Source: Methylophaga sp. (GTDB taxonomy: Bacteria; Pseudomonadota; Gammaproteobacteria; Nitrosococcales; Methylophagaceae). From it: a DNA stretch of 48,481 bases. The notes under the pieces are model-generated. The model had not been told where the DNA came from, made no database searches, and worked only from the letters and a program-made list of their open reading frames with translations. The position numbers and the translations under genes were made by a program. Where the stretch lies: contig NZ_JAUSCC010000054.1 in NCBI RefSeq assembly GCF_030651745.1, positions 1-48,481 of the forward strand, read 5' to 3'. Of the stretch, positions 8,161 to 16,408 are shown in pieces (within the stretch, counting starts at the first letter, position 1; each line of letters starts with the position of its first letter).

Positions 8161-8528
8161 AGTGTATTTTCCCTATCAACCCCATAGCACGCTATTACCT
8201 TATAGATTTGTCCTGTTGTATCCCAAAACATTATTTCGGTAGCCGGCAGATTTAAAACTGATTGATAGCTTATCGCCAGACAGTCCACACCAACCGTCAC
8301 CTGAGATAACTTGAAATGCAGATCCGGAAATTTTATTAATGCCTGTTGCCAGTATTCAGCAATCACTGGTTTACCCTGCAATTTACCGGTCGCCGTAATA
8401 CCCAGCTTTATCAACATAGGTGAATAAATCTCTAATTTATCGCTGTAATGGCTCATGATCTCAGGCAAGTCATGTTGATTCCACGCCGTCAACCAACTCT
8501 CAACAAATTGCGCTATATCGTTAATCAT
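8157..8528 (-). CDS. NTF2-like / SnoaL-like protein
   Basis: A 123-residue single-domain protein with the NTF2-like cone fold: opening helix (FVESWLTAWNQHDLPEIMSHYSD), IYSPMLIKLGITATGKLQGK, the EYWQQALIKFPDLHFKL segment, and a strand carrying VLNLPATEIMFWD. These proteins are small isomerases, hydratases or ligand-binding modules; no catalytic role can be assigned. The ATG at 8528 is preferred over a TTG one codon upstream; an AAGGAA site lies about 10 bases ahead. It sits between a small membrane ORF and the DinB-like gene in one minus-strand unit. Confidence 0.78.
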   Translation of the reverse strand: MINDIAQFVESWLTAWNQHDLPEIMSHYSDKLEIYSPMLIKLGITATGKLQGKPVIAEYWQQALIKFPDLHFKLSQVTVGVDCLAISYQSVLNLPATEIMFWDTTGQIYKVIACYGVDRENTL

Positions 8529-8543
8529 CAATATGAGTTCCTT

Positions 8544-8717
8544 TTATACAGCCGAATCCCACCACCATTGCGTCTGATAACAGCGGGTTTGGTCTTGTTT
8601 GGTCGGCTGCGCCTGCTCACATACTGGAAACTCAGTGTTAACTGAATGTAATTTAGCCTCATAAACCAGCCACAACATAACGCCCCCACCCACTAGCACC
8701 ATCATCGATTTCATCAT
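8544..8717 (-). CDS. Small anchored protein, 57 residues
   Basis: An open frame of 57 codons from an ATG at 8717 to a TAA 15 bases before the NTF2-like gene. The first 21 residues (MMKSMMVLVGGGVMLWLVYEA) form one hydrophobic segment, a signal anchor or signal peptide. The remainder is polar, holds two cysteines and ends in QTQWWWDSAV with three adjacent tryptophans. The spacing to the next genes and the divergent promoter region upstream support it as the first gene of the operon opposite the MocR gene. I do not recognise it. No strong ribosome site is visible, only GGAA. Confidence 0.55.
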   Translation of the reverse strand: MMKSMMVLVGGGVMLWLVYEAKLHSVNTEFPVCEQAQPTKQDQTRCYQTQWWWDSAV

Positions 8718-8766
8718 TGAATTCCATTTTTGCTACTAGACAAATGATAGGATTTGCATTAAAAAC

Positions 8767-8853
8767 AGTACAGATTCAAATATTCCAAACAAATACCGGT
8801 ACAGATTGATTTATTTTCATCTGTACCGTTTGCATTCGGGTTTATCTGTACCG
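8767..8853. promoter_or_regulatory. Four ATCTGTACCG-type sites between the MocR gene and its divergent operon
   Basis: Two direct copies of ATCTGTACCG (8819-8828 and 8844-8853, 25 bases apart) precede the MocR start, and two inverted copies lie further up: CGGTACAGAT at 8797-8806 and a weaker AGTACAGATT at 8767-8776. MocR regulators are known to bind paired direct repeats, often with an inverted one, between their own gene and a divergent target. This arrangement fits binding by the product of 8876-10324. Confidence 0.7.
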
Positions 8854-8875
8854 CTCTATAGCGAGGAAAAAGATC

Positions 8876-10324
8876 ATGTTGCTGTATCAAAAAATGGCAG
8901 CTGAAATCCGCTCAGCGATCAACGACGGTGTTTATCAGCCTGGCGACAAACTTCCTGGCATACGCAGTTATGCAAAACAGCGTCATATCAGTGTTTCAAC
9001 TGCAATTGCTGCTTATCATTCACTGGAAGATCAAGGGGTTATTGAATCCATTAGCAAATCGGGATTTTATGTACGGCCACAGCTGAATAATGTCATTGAA
9101 CTGCCCAAAATGTCTGCAAGACTCTCACAGCCAAAAGCAGTCGGTAGCCAACAGATGACGTTGCAACTGGTCAACAATGCCAGTAATCCAGGCATTATCG
9201 GACTGGGAGCGGCGGTGCCGGATAAATCTTTTTTACCTGTCAAACTGATGGGGCGCTATTTAACTCAAGTGCATAAACAGCATCTGAATACCGTAATAAC
9301 CTATGACAAACCGGCTGGACTAATGCCATTACGACAGCAGATTGCCAAACGTATGGTGGCTCAGGGTTGTCATCTGGTAGCGGAAGATATTGTGATTACC
9401 AATGGTTGTCAGGAAGCGGTTTATCTGGCATTACGCAGTTGCACACAGCCTGGCGATGTTGTGGCAGTGGAATCGCCTACCTATTACGGTCTGTTACAAA
9501 TTATGGAATCGCTGAGTTTGAAGGCACTGGAAATTCCAACAGATCCGGTCACCGGGATATCCATAGAAGCGCTGGAACTCGCACTGGACCAATGGCCAGT
9601 AAAAGCCTGTGTGGTAGTGGCCAGTTTTGGTAATCCCTTAGGGGCTTGTATCCCTGACGAAAAAAAACAGCAGCTGGCGCAACTGGCAAAAGACAAAAAG
9701 TTGATGCTGATTGAAGACGATGTTTATGGCGAGTTATGTCATCAGCAATCACGCCCTACTTTGCTGAAATCCTACGATTTGGATGACAACATCATTTACT
9801 GCTCATCTTTTTCGAAAACCCTGTCGCCAGGACTGCGGGTTGGCTGGGTAGCATCACATTCCAAAGCCCGGCAGCTGGAATATTTAAAATATGTGCTGAA
9901 TTTTTCAAGTGCCAATCCGGGGCAATTAGCCATCGCCCAGATCCTGGAGAGCGGTCAATATGATCGCTATCTTCGCCAGGTCCGCCAGCAATATGCCAAT
10001 GCCACCCAACGTCTAGTCAACAAGCTGTTTCAACTGTTTCCGGTTGGCACCCGTATCACCCAACCCAGCGGTGGCTTTGTGGTCTGGCTCGAATTACCTG
10101 GAAAAATTGATACTGTCGTGCTGGCAAATAACTTGCTGGATCACAATATCAGCATTGCACCCGGCAGCATGTTTACCAATGGGCAGAAATTTGGCAACTG
10201 TATTCGCTTATCAGCTGCCTGCAAATGGAATGAAAACGTCGAGTTAGCACTGGTCAAAATAGCTGAGATGATTGGCCGGATGTCAGCCGACAAAAGCTCA
10301 GATCCACAGCCTTCAATACTCTAA
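8876..10324 (+). CDS. MocR-type regulator (GntR HTH fused to aminotransferase-like domain)
   Basis: A 482-residue PLP-dependent regulator. Residues about 1-70 are a GntR-type winged helix (DGVYQPGDKLPGIRSYAKQ and an adjoining VSTAIAAYHSLEDQGVIES segment). Residues about 110-470 are a fold-type I aminotransferase-like domain with the lysine for PLP at K314 in SSFSKTLSPGLRVGW, plus NPLGACIP and DDVYGEL. Length and domain order match the PdxR/GabR/MocR family. Its upstream region holds four candidate operator sites shared with the divergent operon, which it probably controls together with itself. The effector, likely a PLP-reactive amine, is unknown; link to amine use is inference. Confidence 0.9.
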   Translation: MLLYQKMAAEIRSAINDGVYQPGDKLPGIRSYAKQRHISVSTAIAAYHSLEDQGVIESISKSGFYVRPQLNNVIELPKMSARLSQPKAVGSQQMTLQLVNNASNPGIIGLGAAVPDKSFLPVKLMGRYLTQVHKQHLNTVITYDKPAGLMPLRQQIAKRMVAQGCHLVAEDIVITNGCQEAVYLALRSCTQPGDVVAVESPTYYGLLQIMESLSLKALEIPTDPVTGISIEALELALDQWPVKACVVVASFGNPLGACIPDEKKQQLAQLAKDKKLMLIEDDVYGELCHQQSRPTLLKSYDLDDNIIYCSSFSKTLSPGLRVGWVASHSKARQLEYLKYVLNFSSANPGQLAIAQILESGQYDRYLRQVRQQYANATQRLVNKLFQLFPVGTRITQPSGGFVVWLELPGKIDTVVLANNLLDHNISIAPGSMFTNGQKFGNCIRLSAACKWNENVELALVKIAEMIGRMSADKSSDPQPSIL

Positions 10325-10406
10325 TAGTAATCACTGGTGTTTTACTGTGCTATTGGTTATCGTTTAGCGACTGCTCGTAACGCCGCGATGCGCAGTTAGC
10401 TTTTTA

Positions 10407-10435
10407 TCAGATAGCAATTCTTGCTGTCTGATTTT
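10407..10435 (+). terminator. Stem-loop after the MocR gene
   Basis: TCAGATAGCAA and TTGCTGTCTGA form an 11-base stem with one U-G pair and a 3-base loop, followed by TTTT. It lies between the MocR gene and the amidotransferase gene and would lower read-through into the latter, only 23 bases before its start. Weak T-tract, so it may be an attenuator. Confidence 0.55.
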
Positions 10436-10457
10436 CATCAGAATTTTGGAGTTGCGA

Positions 10458-11150
10458 ATGCAGAAAGTCGCTATCTTTCAGCATGCTGATGGCGAGTGGA
10501 TTGGGTCCATGCGGCATTGGTTTGCAGAAAAACCGTTTCTATTAACAACTTACCGGCTGGATCAAAGCGATCCGTTGCCCTCAGTAGCTGAATTTGACTG
10601 GTTATTAATCATGGGTGGGCCGATGAGCACTTATGATGAAACCAACTATCCCTGGCTTATTGGCGAAAAACAACTTATCCGCGAGGCGATTGAAGCAGAC
10701 AAGATCGTGCTCGGGATTTGTCTGGGCAGTCAGTTAATTGCCTCAGCTTTGGGGGCCAAAGTGTATCCCAATACTCAGCAGGAAATTGGCTGGTTTCCAG
10801 TCAATAAAATCGATCCAAAAGCCAGCTGGATGCCCGAAGACCTGCGGCCGTTAAGTTGGCATGGTGATTGTGTTGAGTTACCGGAAAATACCAGTTCTTT
10901 TGCTGCTAGTGGGATTACCCCATGTCAGGGTTTCTATTATGGTCCGCGGGTCTGGGCTTTGCAGTTTCATCTGGAAGTGGAACCCGGTACAGTCGACGCA
11001 TTTCTGGCATTGGAAACCCAGCCATTGCCACAAACTGAGTTTGTGCAAGATGTAGCAACGTTACTGAATAATGCTGAGCAGCTCAAACAAAGCCAACAGG
11101 CGATGTCTGCGTTGTTGGATAATTTATATCAACAATCGATCAGCAATTAA
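10458..11150 (+). CDS. Class I glutamine amidotransferase (GMP synthase-like)
   Basis: A 230-residue single-domain class I glutamine amidotransferase. The nucleophile is in LGICLGSQLIA, the catalytic His and Glu are in LQFHLEVE, and LLIMGGPMSTYDE supplies the oxyanion-loop region. There is no synthetase domain, unlike GuaA. The ATG at 10458 is preferred over a TTG at 10446 because GGAG lies 7-8 bases before it and the fold starts at once (MQKVAIFQH). Members of this GMP synthase-like group hydrolyse glutamine or gamma-glutamyl compounds; the acceptor is unknown here. Convergent with the MOSC gene. Confidence 0.87.
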   Translation: MQKVAIFQHADGEWIGSMRHWFAEKPFLLTTYRLDQSDPLPSVAEFDWLLIMGGPMSTYDETNYPWLIGEKQLIREAIEADKIVLGICLGSQLIASALGAKVYPNTQQEIGWFPVNKIDPKASWMPEDLRPLSWHGDCVELPENTSSFAASGITPCQGFYYGPRVWALQFHLEVEPGTVDAFLALETQPLPQTEFVQDVATLLNNAEQLKQSQQAMSALLDNLYQQSISN

Positions 11151-11153
11151 TAA

Positions 11154-11197
11154 ACAAAAAACGGGGTGATGCAGCTTTATGTTAATGGCTGCATCAC
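11154..11197 (-). terminator. Terminator at the end of the MOSC gene
   Basis: GTGATGCAGC and GCTGCATCAC form a perfect 10-base stem around a 12-base loop that holds the MOSC stop codon. On the minus strand it is followed by CCCG and TTTTTT, slightly displaced from the stem. Confidence 0.65.
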
Positions 11198-11647
11198 GCC
11201 TGACTCGATCGACATGCCCACACTGATTTGACCATCTGATAACACATCGGCACGCAGACCGGCTTTGTGAGTAAATGCCTTAACAATCGCCTTTTTAGTT
11301 AAGCCGTCGTTTTCCAACAATTTTCCCAAAGTCGCACAAGGTTCACAAAGTTCGATGCCTTTGAAGCTGACGTCACCAATCTGAAATATCTGTCCAACCA
11401 AGTCATTAAGCCGCACACCTTCGGTGATCACATTACGTCGGGTATCGGACAAAGCAATGTGTTGCCCAAACTGTGCATTAAACGCATTGATTTCTTCCAG
11501 TTCGATAAAAGTGATGTTCTGGCCTGGCCATTGGGCTTTGGCAAAATTTCGATCGCCTTTAATGCCTTTTCCCGTGACCAGATCAATGCTGGTTACCTGC
11601 TGTTGGGCACCCAGGTTTTCGCTGGCCATAAAAATCGCTTTAATCAT
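11177..11647 (-). CDS. MOSC domain protein
   Basis: A 156-residue MOSC-domain protein. The family pattern is visible as GIKGDRNF early on, the R-x-N in TRRNVITEGV, and the ELCEPCATL stretch that carries the conserved cysteine. MOSC proteins are related to the C-terminal domain of molybdenum-cofactor sulfurase and are thought to carry sulfur or bind molybdopterin. Single-domain members such as YiiM act on N-hydroxylated substrates with molybdenum cofactor. The ATG at 11647 has an AGGACAGG region upstream; a GTG one codon earlier is possible. Convergent with the amidotransferase gene; no functional link seen. Confidence 0.85.
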   Translation of the reverse strand: MIKAIFMASENLGAQQQVTSIDLVTGKGIKGDRNFAKAQWPGQNITFIELEEINAFNAQFGQHIALSDTRRNVITEGVRLNDLVGQIFQIGDVSFKGIELCEPCATLGKLLENDGLTKKAIVKAFTHKAGLRADVLSDGQISVGMSIESGVMQPLT

Positions 11648-11727
11648 CACCTGTCCTATTCATCCTTAATCAGCTAATCAAAAAGGAGCATGCATGCCAT
11701 CACGCTGCATTTATGATTGGCTAAATT

Positions 11728-12078
11728 TTACTTCAGCTTGATTGCAAAGTGCTTATACACCTTATCCTTAATCAACCAGGTGCCACTAAAGCCTTTCTCC
11801 AAAACAAACGCATCGCCGGGACCAAAAGTTTGCGGTTCACCATCATCCGGTGTGACCACCACGTTTCCTTCAATCAGATGCACAAACTCCCATCCTGCAT
11901 AAACAGCATGGTAGAGCCCTGGTGTGGCTTCCCAGCAGCCGGTAATCATTGTCTGATCTGGACTGGTATATTCAATCCAGGTTTTCATCGTTGGATTGCC
12001 TTCAAGCTTGGTCCAGCCATCGAGGTCGGTCTCAATGGGGGCAACGGTTTTATCAACAATTTTAGTTAATCCAGACAT
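11728..12078 (-). CDS. DUF861-type cupin encoded after tmm
   Basis: A 116-residue single-domain cupin of the DUF861 (cupin_3) group, seen in AGWEFVHLIEGNVVVTPDDG followed by FGPGDAFVLEKGFSGTW. The usual metal-binding histidines of the first motif are largely replaced, with W-E-F-V-H-L keeping one His, as is normal for DUF861. AGGAAGC lies just before the ATG. It starts 16 bases after the tmm stop and is certainly read with it. A role in the TMA pathway is inferred from this pairing only; catalytic and binding roles both remain open. Confidence 0.85.
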   Translation of the reverse strand: MSGLTKIVDKTVAPIETDLDGWTKLEGNPTMKTWIEYTSPDQTMITGCWEATPGLYHAVYAGWEFVHLIEGNVVVTPDDGEPQTFGPGDAFVLEKGFSGTWLIKDKVYKHFAIKLK

Positions 12079-12094
12079 TATTGCTTCCTAGTCG

Positions 12095-13465
12095 TTATGC
12101 TTCTTTAGCAACGGGCACTTCGCTTTTATCGGAAAGATAGGCTTCCAAAGAGTCATCCAACGCCTTTAACCAAGGAGTGTGATGCGGGGGGGACATGGTG
12201 CCGGTCATTAACGAACGATACGAATGATCACGGAAAGTCATAATGTTTTTCTTCTTATGATATTTCCATTCCAGGAAGGTCTGATTTACCGCGGGAATAT
12301 CAAATGACGGGTAATCCGTCTCATCTATCAGCTCCTGAATATAATCGCCCTGATAGGTATACATTTCTTCAGCGGTTTCCAGCGTCAGCTCTTTTTCCCG
12401 CCACATCATGCTGTGAGCACGCATCTCATCCAATGAAGGCAATGGAATACGTCCCAGAATTATGTCCCGCACATACCAGGCCTGCGCATCAAACATATTG
12501 AATGAGTACCATTGATCCTGCATGCCAAGGTAGAAAAACTTCGGATTATCTTCCCAGACCACGCCTTTATAGAGGTTCAGCGGCCACAGACGATTGTTGG
12601 TTTTTAAGCGTAAATCATCGGCCAGGAATGGGAAGTAATGCAAATAGCCGGTGCACAGAATAATCGCATCAATTTTCCGGGAGCTGCCATCCATAAAGTA
12701 GGCGGTATCAGTATCAACCCTTACCAGGTTAGGTTTTTCATCCCAGTTTTCCGGCCATTTATAACCCATCGGCGCGGTTCGATAACAACTAATCAGGCTG
12801 CGTGCGCCATATTTGTAACATTGTGAACCAATATCTTCAGCCGAATAACTGCTGCCAACCAGCAGAATATCCTTGTCTTTAAATTCCAGTGCATCACGAA
12901 AATCATGGGCGTGCAGAATCCGACCACCAAACTTATCAAAGCCTTCAAAAGTAGGCACTTTGGGCGTAGAGAAATGACCGGTGGCACAGACCACATAATC
13001 AAATTGTTCTGCGTAAACCGTATCAGTACTGTGATCTTGCACTGTTACTGTGAATTGTTGACTGTTTTCATCGTAAGTCACATTGCGAACAGCGGTGTTA
13101 AAGCGGATGTATTTGCGCACTCCGGCCTTTTCCACCCGACCTTTGATGTAATCAAATAACACTTCACGTGGCGGATAAGAGGCTATCGGTTTGCCAAAAT
13201 GTTCTTCAAAAGTGTAATCGGCAAACTCCAGACATTCTTTGGGGCCGTTCGACCAAAGATAGCGATACATGCTGCCATGCACTGGTTCGCCATTTTCATC
13301 CAGACCCGTGCGCCAGGTGTAATTCCACAGACCGCCCCAGTCGCTTTGTTTTTCAAAGCAGACAATCTCTGGAATTTCAGCGCCTTTTGTCTGGGCTGAT
13401 TGGAATGCTCTAAGTTGTGCGAGGCCGCTTGGTCCGGCGCCGAGTACCGCTATTCGAGTTGACAT
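12095..13465 (-). CDS. tmm: Trimethylamine monooxygenase (bacterial flavin-containing monooxygenase)
   Basis: Oxidises TMA to TMAO with FAD, NADPH and O2; such enzymes also accept DMS and, in Methylophaga, indole. The 456-residue length matches known Tmm. The FAD Rossmann motif is GAGPSG (residues 9-14), the FMO signature F-x-G-x3-H-x3-F falls at 179-189 ([11 protein letters not shown]), and the NADPH motif is GSSYSA (204-209). Long stretches recall the Methylophaga enzyme, including the terminal [12 protein letters not shown]. The ATG at 13465 has GGAG 7 bases upstream; a TTG/ATG start 4-5 codons earlier lacks such spacing. First gene of a pair with the cupin, downstream of the kinase-regulator-PAS set, and opposite in strand to tdm. 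Confidence 0.96.
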   Translation of the reverse strand: MSTRIAVLGAGPSGLAQLRAFQSAQTKGAEIPEIVCFEKQSDWGGLWNYTWRTGLDENGEPVHGSMYRYLWSNGPKECLEFADYTFEEHFGKPIASYPPREVLFDYIKGRVEKAGVRKYIRFNTAVRNVTYDENSQQFTVTVQDHSTDTVYAEQFDYVVCATGHFSTPKVPTFEGFDKFGGRILHAHDFRDALEFKDKDILLVGSSYSAEDIGSQCYKYGARSLISCYRTAPMGYKWPENWDEKPNLVRVDTDTAYFMDGSSRKIDAIILCTGYLHYFPFLADDLRLKTNNRLWPLNLYKGVVWEDNPKFFYLGMQDQWYSFNMFDAQAWYVRDIILGRIPLPSLDEMRAHSMMWREKELTLETAEEMYTYQGDYIQELIDETDYPSFDIPAVNQTFLEWKYHKKKNIMTFRDHSYRSLMTGTMSPPHHTPWLKALDDSLEAYLSDKSEVPVAKEA

Positions 13466-13490
13466 AGGTTTCTCCATCAATGTTATTTAT

Positions 13491-13516
13491 CAGCATGATG
13501 CTGCGTAAAAGGCAGC
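13491..13516 (-). promoter_or_regulatory. Structured 5' leader of tmm
   Basis: The palindrome CAGCATGATGCTG (13491-13503) lies 26 bases upstream of the tmm start. It overlaps a short GCTGC/GCAGC hairpin (13500-13516). The two pairings exclude one another, so the leader could switch, or the palindrome could be a small operator. Weak evidence. Confidence 0.3.
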
Positions 13517-13569
13517 TGTCAGCGTCAAAATAACCTGCTAAGACATGATGAAAAATCCTCTTCAAGGAG

Positions 13570-13585
13570 TATCCCCAATAGGGTA
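13570..13585. promoter_or_regulatory. Candidate response-regulator site upstream of tmm
   Basis: On the minus strand TACCCTATTGGGGATA is a partial dyad of the 7-2-7 type, about 105 bases upstream of the tmm ATG. Its plus-strand core CCAATAGGGTA (13575-13585) recurs upstream of tdm as CCAATGAGGTA (16398-16408), two mismatches in 11. The NarL-type regulator of 14419-15099 lies between the two targets and is the obvious candidate. Confidence 0.45.
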
Positions 13586-13637
13586 AGTAGTTAATAAATC
13601 AAAATAATCGTATATTTGATGCGGTAAAAGTGCGTAT

Positions 13638-14417
13638 TTATTCAGCGGTCTGAAAAATAATTCCCTCTACGCCAAGCACCATTCCGCTTTCTGAATACAG
13701 TCCTCTTCCCTTGTCCTGCACCACAATTTCTTTGCCATTGGCCTGCGTCAAACGATATTCAATACTGAACGTCGTACGATTTTCCAGTGCGATCTGCACC
13801 TGCTCCCAGACATAACCGGCATCTTCTGCGTGGATCATTGCTCCCAGCGATACTTGAGGTTGGTTCAACATGACTTCAGCACTGTAACCGGTAATCAGCT
13901 CGCAGCCTTCGCTGACATATTCCATCGACCAGCTGATGTTGTTTCGTGCCCGATAGAGCATTGCTGGCAATCTATCCACCAGACTCTGCAGACTGCGGTA
14001 ACTGGCATGTCGCACCTGTTCATTACGAACTTGAGGAGTAATATCACATAGTGTGGCTGACAACGGATAGAGTGAATTTTTCTCTATCGACTGCAGGCGC
14101 ATTTCACACCAGCGTAGTTCGCCACTGGCGTTAATCAGGCGAAACCAAATCACTTCTTTTGAATCCGGACGAATGTTCTGCATCAGTTGCGTCCAGCTGG
14201 CAATATCCTCCGGATGCAGAAAATCGGTAAATGTTCTGCCCTGCGTCTGATCGATGCTGATACCGGTAATGTCCTGCCAGCATTGATTGATCATTTTTAT
14301 CTGATGTTGCTCATCAAGCAGCATCACAACATCACTGAGGCTATTGAACAGTTGGGTCAATTGCGAAGCAGACATATCTGTGGATATGGGTTTAGCGGGC
14401 CATTTAAGTATGGTCAT
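13638..14417 (-). CDS. Double-PAS sensory protein
   Basis: A 259-residue soluble protein with two PAS domains and no output domain. PAS 1 is at about 18-130 (LDEQHQIKMINQCWQDITG, FTDFLHPEDIASW), and PAS 2 at about 140-255 (the YVSEGCELITGYSAE stretch, GAMIHAEDAGYVWEQ, FSIEYRLTQANGKEIVVQD). The ATG lies 1 base after the response regulator stop, so both are translated together. A lone PAS protein in a kinase/regulator operon likely senses a ligand or redox state for the kinase, which has no PAS itself. TMA, TMAO or formaldehyde are plausible inputs, by inference. The gene ends about 170 bases before tmm. Confidence 0.82.
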   Translation of the reverse strand: MTILKWPAKPISTDMSASQLTQLFNSLSDVVMLLDEQHQIKMINQCWQDITGISIDQTQGRTFTDFLHPEDIASWTQLMQNIRPDSKEVIWFRLINASGELRWCEMRLQSIEKNSLYPLSATLCDITPQVRNEQVRHASYRSLQSLVDRLPAMLYRARNNISWSMEYVSEGCELITGYSAEVMLNQPQVSLGAMIHAEDAGYVWEQVQIALENRTTFSIEYRLTQANGKEIVVQDKGRGLYSESGMVLGVEGIIFQTAE

Positions 14418-14418
14418 T

Positions 14419-15099
14419 TCAGTGTTCTCTGTCCGTCAACTCTTCCGTTTGATGATTGTGAGCCCAGGCGGCCAGCTCTAATCTTGAATGCAGATTCAAT
14501 TTGCGTAGCAGATTTTTCACATACACCTTGACCGTGCCATCACTAATGCCTAGTTCACGGGCGATCAATTTATTATTTAAACCCTTGGATATATAAAACA
14601 GCGTTTCACGTTCCCGCTCTGTCATCTGCGTAAAAGCAGGACTTGACTGGCTGCTGGCTGCTGTTTGATTTTCACGAAGATGCGTAGCCAGCGACGTTAC
14701 GGCTCCGGCGTTGATCACCACATTGCCTTTCACTGCTGAAACCAGCTGCATCAGGATTTCATCTGGTGGCGTGTCTTTTTGCAGAAAGCCATTGGCACCA
14801 AACCGTAGCGCTTCCAGCAACATCTGTTGATCACTACAAGCTGTGATAATAATGATTTTCAGCTGTTCATCATGGCTTCGCAGCTGCTTAAGCACTTCCA
14901 GACCGGATTGGTCCGGCATCTGTAAATCCAACAGCAAAATATCGGGATAGGTATCATCAAGATTAGCCAGCAATGCCGTTGCTGAATCATATTCAGCAAT
15001 CACCGTCAATTCGTCACTATCATTAAGCAACTCGACGACACCTCGTCGGAAAAGCGGATGATCATCGACCACAACCACAGATATTGGTGATGAGCTCAT
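14419..15099 (-). CDS. NarL/FixJ family response regulator
   Basis: A 226-residue regulator with a receiver domain at about 5-125 (VVVVDDHPLFRRG; phosphoacceptor D58 in ILLLDLQMPD) and a LuxR-type helix-turn-helix at about 155-220 (LTEREREtl-type opening, GLNNKLIARELGISDGTVKV). Its ATG overlaps the kinase stop by 4 bases. It is the second gene of the kinase-regulator-PAS set between tmm and tdm, and is the natural candidate for activating both. Phosphorylation by the kinase at 15096-16277 is expected. Confidence 0.92.
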   Translation of the reverse strand: MSSSPISVVVVDDHPLFRRGVVELLNDSDELTVIAEYDSATALLANLDDTYPDILLLDLQMPDQSGLEVLKQLRSHDEQLKIIIITACSDQQMLLEALRFGANGFLQKDTPPDEILMQLVSAVKGNVVINAGAVTSLATHLRENQTAASSQSSPAFTQMTERERETLFYISKGLNNKLIARELGISDGTVKVYVKNLLRKLNLHSRLELAAWAHNHQTEELTDREH

Positions 15100-16277
15100 G
15101 GTTTATCTCCAAGATCCATTTCCAACTTTACTAAGGTGCCACCCTCAGCGCGTGGGGAAATCTTCAGTTTAGCCCCTACCCGCTCAGCCCGTTCATGCAT
15201 GATTTGCAACCCAAAACTATCACTGCGCGCCGCCGTAAGATCAATACCGCTGCCATTATCTTCAATCTGGATATGCAGTTGATTAGGCGTTTTCAATAAT
15301 AAAGCGACACGGGCATGAGTAGCATGCGAATGCCGCACGATATTACTGAGACTTTCGCGAATAATATAAAGGATCTGTATCGACTGTTTGGGAGGCAGCA
15401 GGTTGGCTGGCAAGCGGTTATCCAGTTCAAACACAATCGCAGACTGCTGTTCAAATTCGCGGACCGAGTTGGTTACACCCTGCGATAAACTCTCACTCTG
15501 CATGGTCAGCCGTGAAGCAGTGATCAATTCACGGGTTTGATGATAGGCACATTGGGTGTAGGCCGCTAAATCTTCGGTTATCGGTTTGAGTTCGGCATAT
15601 TCTGCTTTCAGACATAACTTATCGAGCTTGGCACTTTTCAGTTTCAGATAACCTAACACCTGAGCCAGTGAATCATGCAGTTCAGCGGCATAAATCGCCC
15701 GTTCGGCAGCCAGCGCCTGTTTGACCTTGCTCTCACGTTGAAACCACGCCTGTAGTCCTTTGCCAAGCGTTTGTTCAATTAAAGCCATTTCCCATTTAAG
15801 TTTTTGTTCATTGGGCAAGTTCTGGCGGAAACTCATCAATAACCAGACCGTCTGATTATCGTAATCGAATAATCGTGTCGGAATACAGCTAAGAGATGCT
15901 CCGTTTATCTGCAAATTGATATGGTTGTTCTCTAGGGGTTTTCTGATGGTGAAATGTTGATGCAGGCTCTGGATCAATTTCTGTGACGGTGCTTCTTGCA
16001 TACAGTGATGCAAAAACGTTTCGGAGGTTAGCGGATTGCTGAATAAGACCAGCAAATCACCCTGCTCTGTCTCGGTGAATTGTTCGTTTATCAATGCCTG
16101 TAATGACTTAAGCACTTTGGGCAAGGTTTCATTAATATCATTTGCGGTAGCGAGTTTGAACGCCAGATCATTTAAATCCAGCGCAGGCTTTGGTTTGTTG
16201 TTATGCGTGACAAACTGTAATCGCTGACTCAACCACTCCTGTATTGTTGGCCAGTGTTTCCGTTTGATATTGAGCAT
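15096..16277 (-). CDS. Soluble NarX-like sensor histidine kinase
   Basis: A 393-residue kinase with no membrane segment. Residues 1-185 hold a GAF-like or unknown input region. The dimerisation domain is HisKA_3 with H201 in YAAELHDSLAQVLGYL, and the ATPase domain runs from about 290 (YIIRESLSNIVRHSHATHA, then IEDNGSGIDL and FGLQIMHERA). It is divergently placed to tdm with about 296 bases between them, and leads the minus-strand set. A cytoplasmic sensor fits a signal made inside the cell, such as a product of TMA oxidation. Pairing with the next gene is certain from overlap. Confidence 0.9.
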   Translation of the reverse strand: MLNIKRKHWPTIQEWLSQRLQFVTHNNKPKPALDLNDLAFKLATANDINETLPKVLKSLQALINEQFTETEQGDLLVLFSNPLTSETFLHHCMQEAPSQKLIQSLHQHFTIRKPLENNHINLQINGASLSCIPTRLFDYDNQTVWLLMSFRQNLPNEQKLKWEMALIEQTLGKGLQAWFQRESKVKQALAAERAIYAAELHDSLAQVLGYLKLKSAKLDKLCLKAEYAELKPITEDLAAYTQCAYHQTRELITASRLTMQSESLSQGVTNSVREFEQQSAIVFELDNRLPANLLPPKQSIQILYIIRESLSNIVRHSHATHARVALLLKTPNQLHIQIEDNGSGIDLTAARSDSFGLQIMHERAERVGAKLKISPRAEGGTLVKLEMDLGDKP

Positions 16278-16370
16278 GACTCCATTGTCCTTTGGCTTAA
16301 TGCCATTTACCTGTGTAAAGCGTCATCATTCAATGAGATTTCAGTTAATAAACAGCAGCTTTTATGCCAC

Positions 16371-16408
16371 TTGACGGGATTTATACCGAGGGTAATACCA
16401 ATGAGGTA
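16371..16408 (+). promoter_or_regulatory. Candidate tdm promoter with TACC/GGTA dyads
   Basis: TTGACG (16371-16376) and TAATAC (16393-16398), 16 bases apart, make a fair sigma-70 pair about 175 bases ahead of tdm. Overlapping and following them are alternating tetramers TACC-GGTA-TACC-GGTA (16384, 16391, 16396, 16405), two nested dyads. The last one contains CCAATGAGGTA (16398-16408), related to a site upstream of tmm. No transcription start can be proven from sequence. Confidence 0.4.

Noticed and set aside
12095..13465. The monooxygenase as a Baeyer-Villiger type or lysine/ornithine N-hydroxylase
   Set aside because: The F-x-G-x3-H-x3-F signature, the length and the closeness to tdm fit TMA monooxygenase instead.
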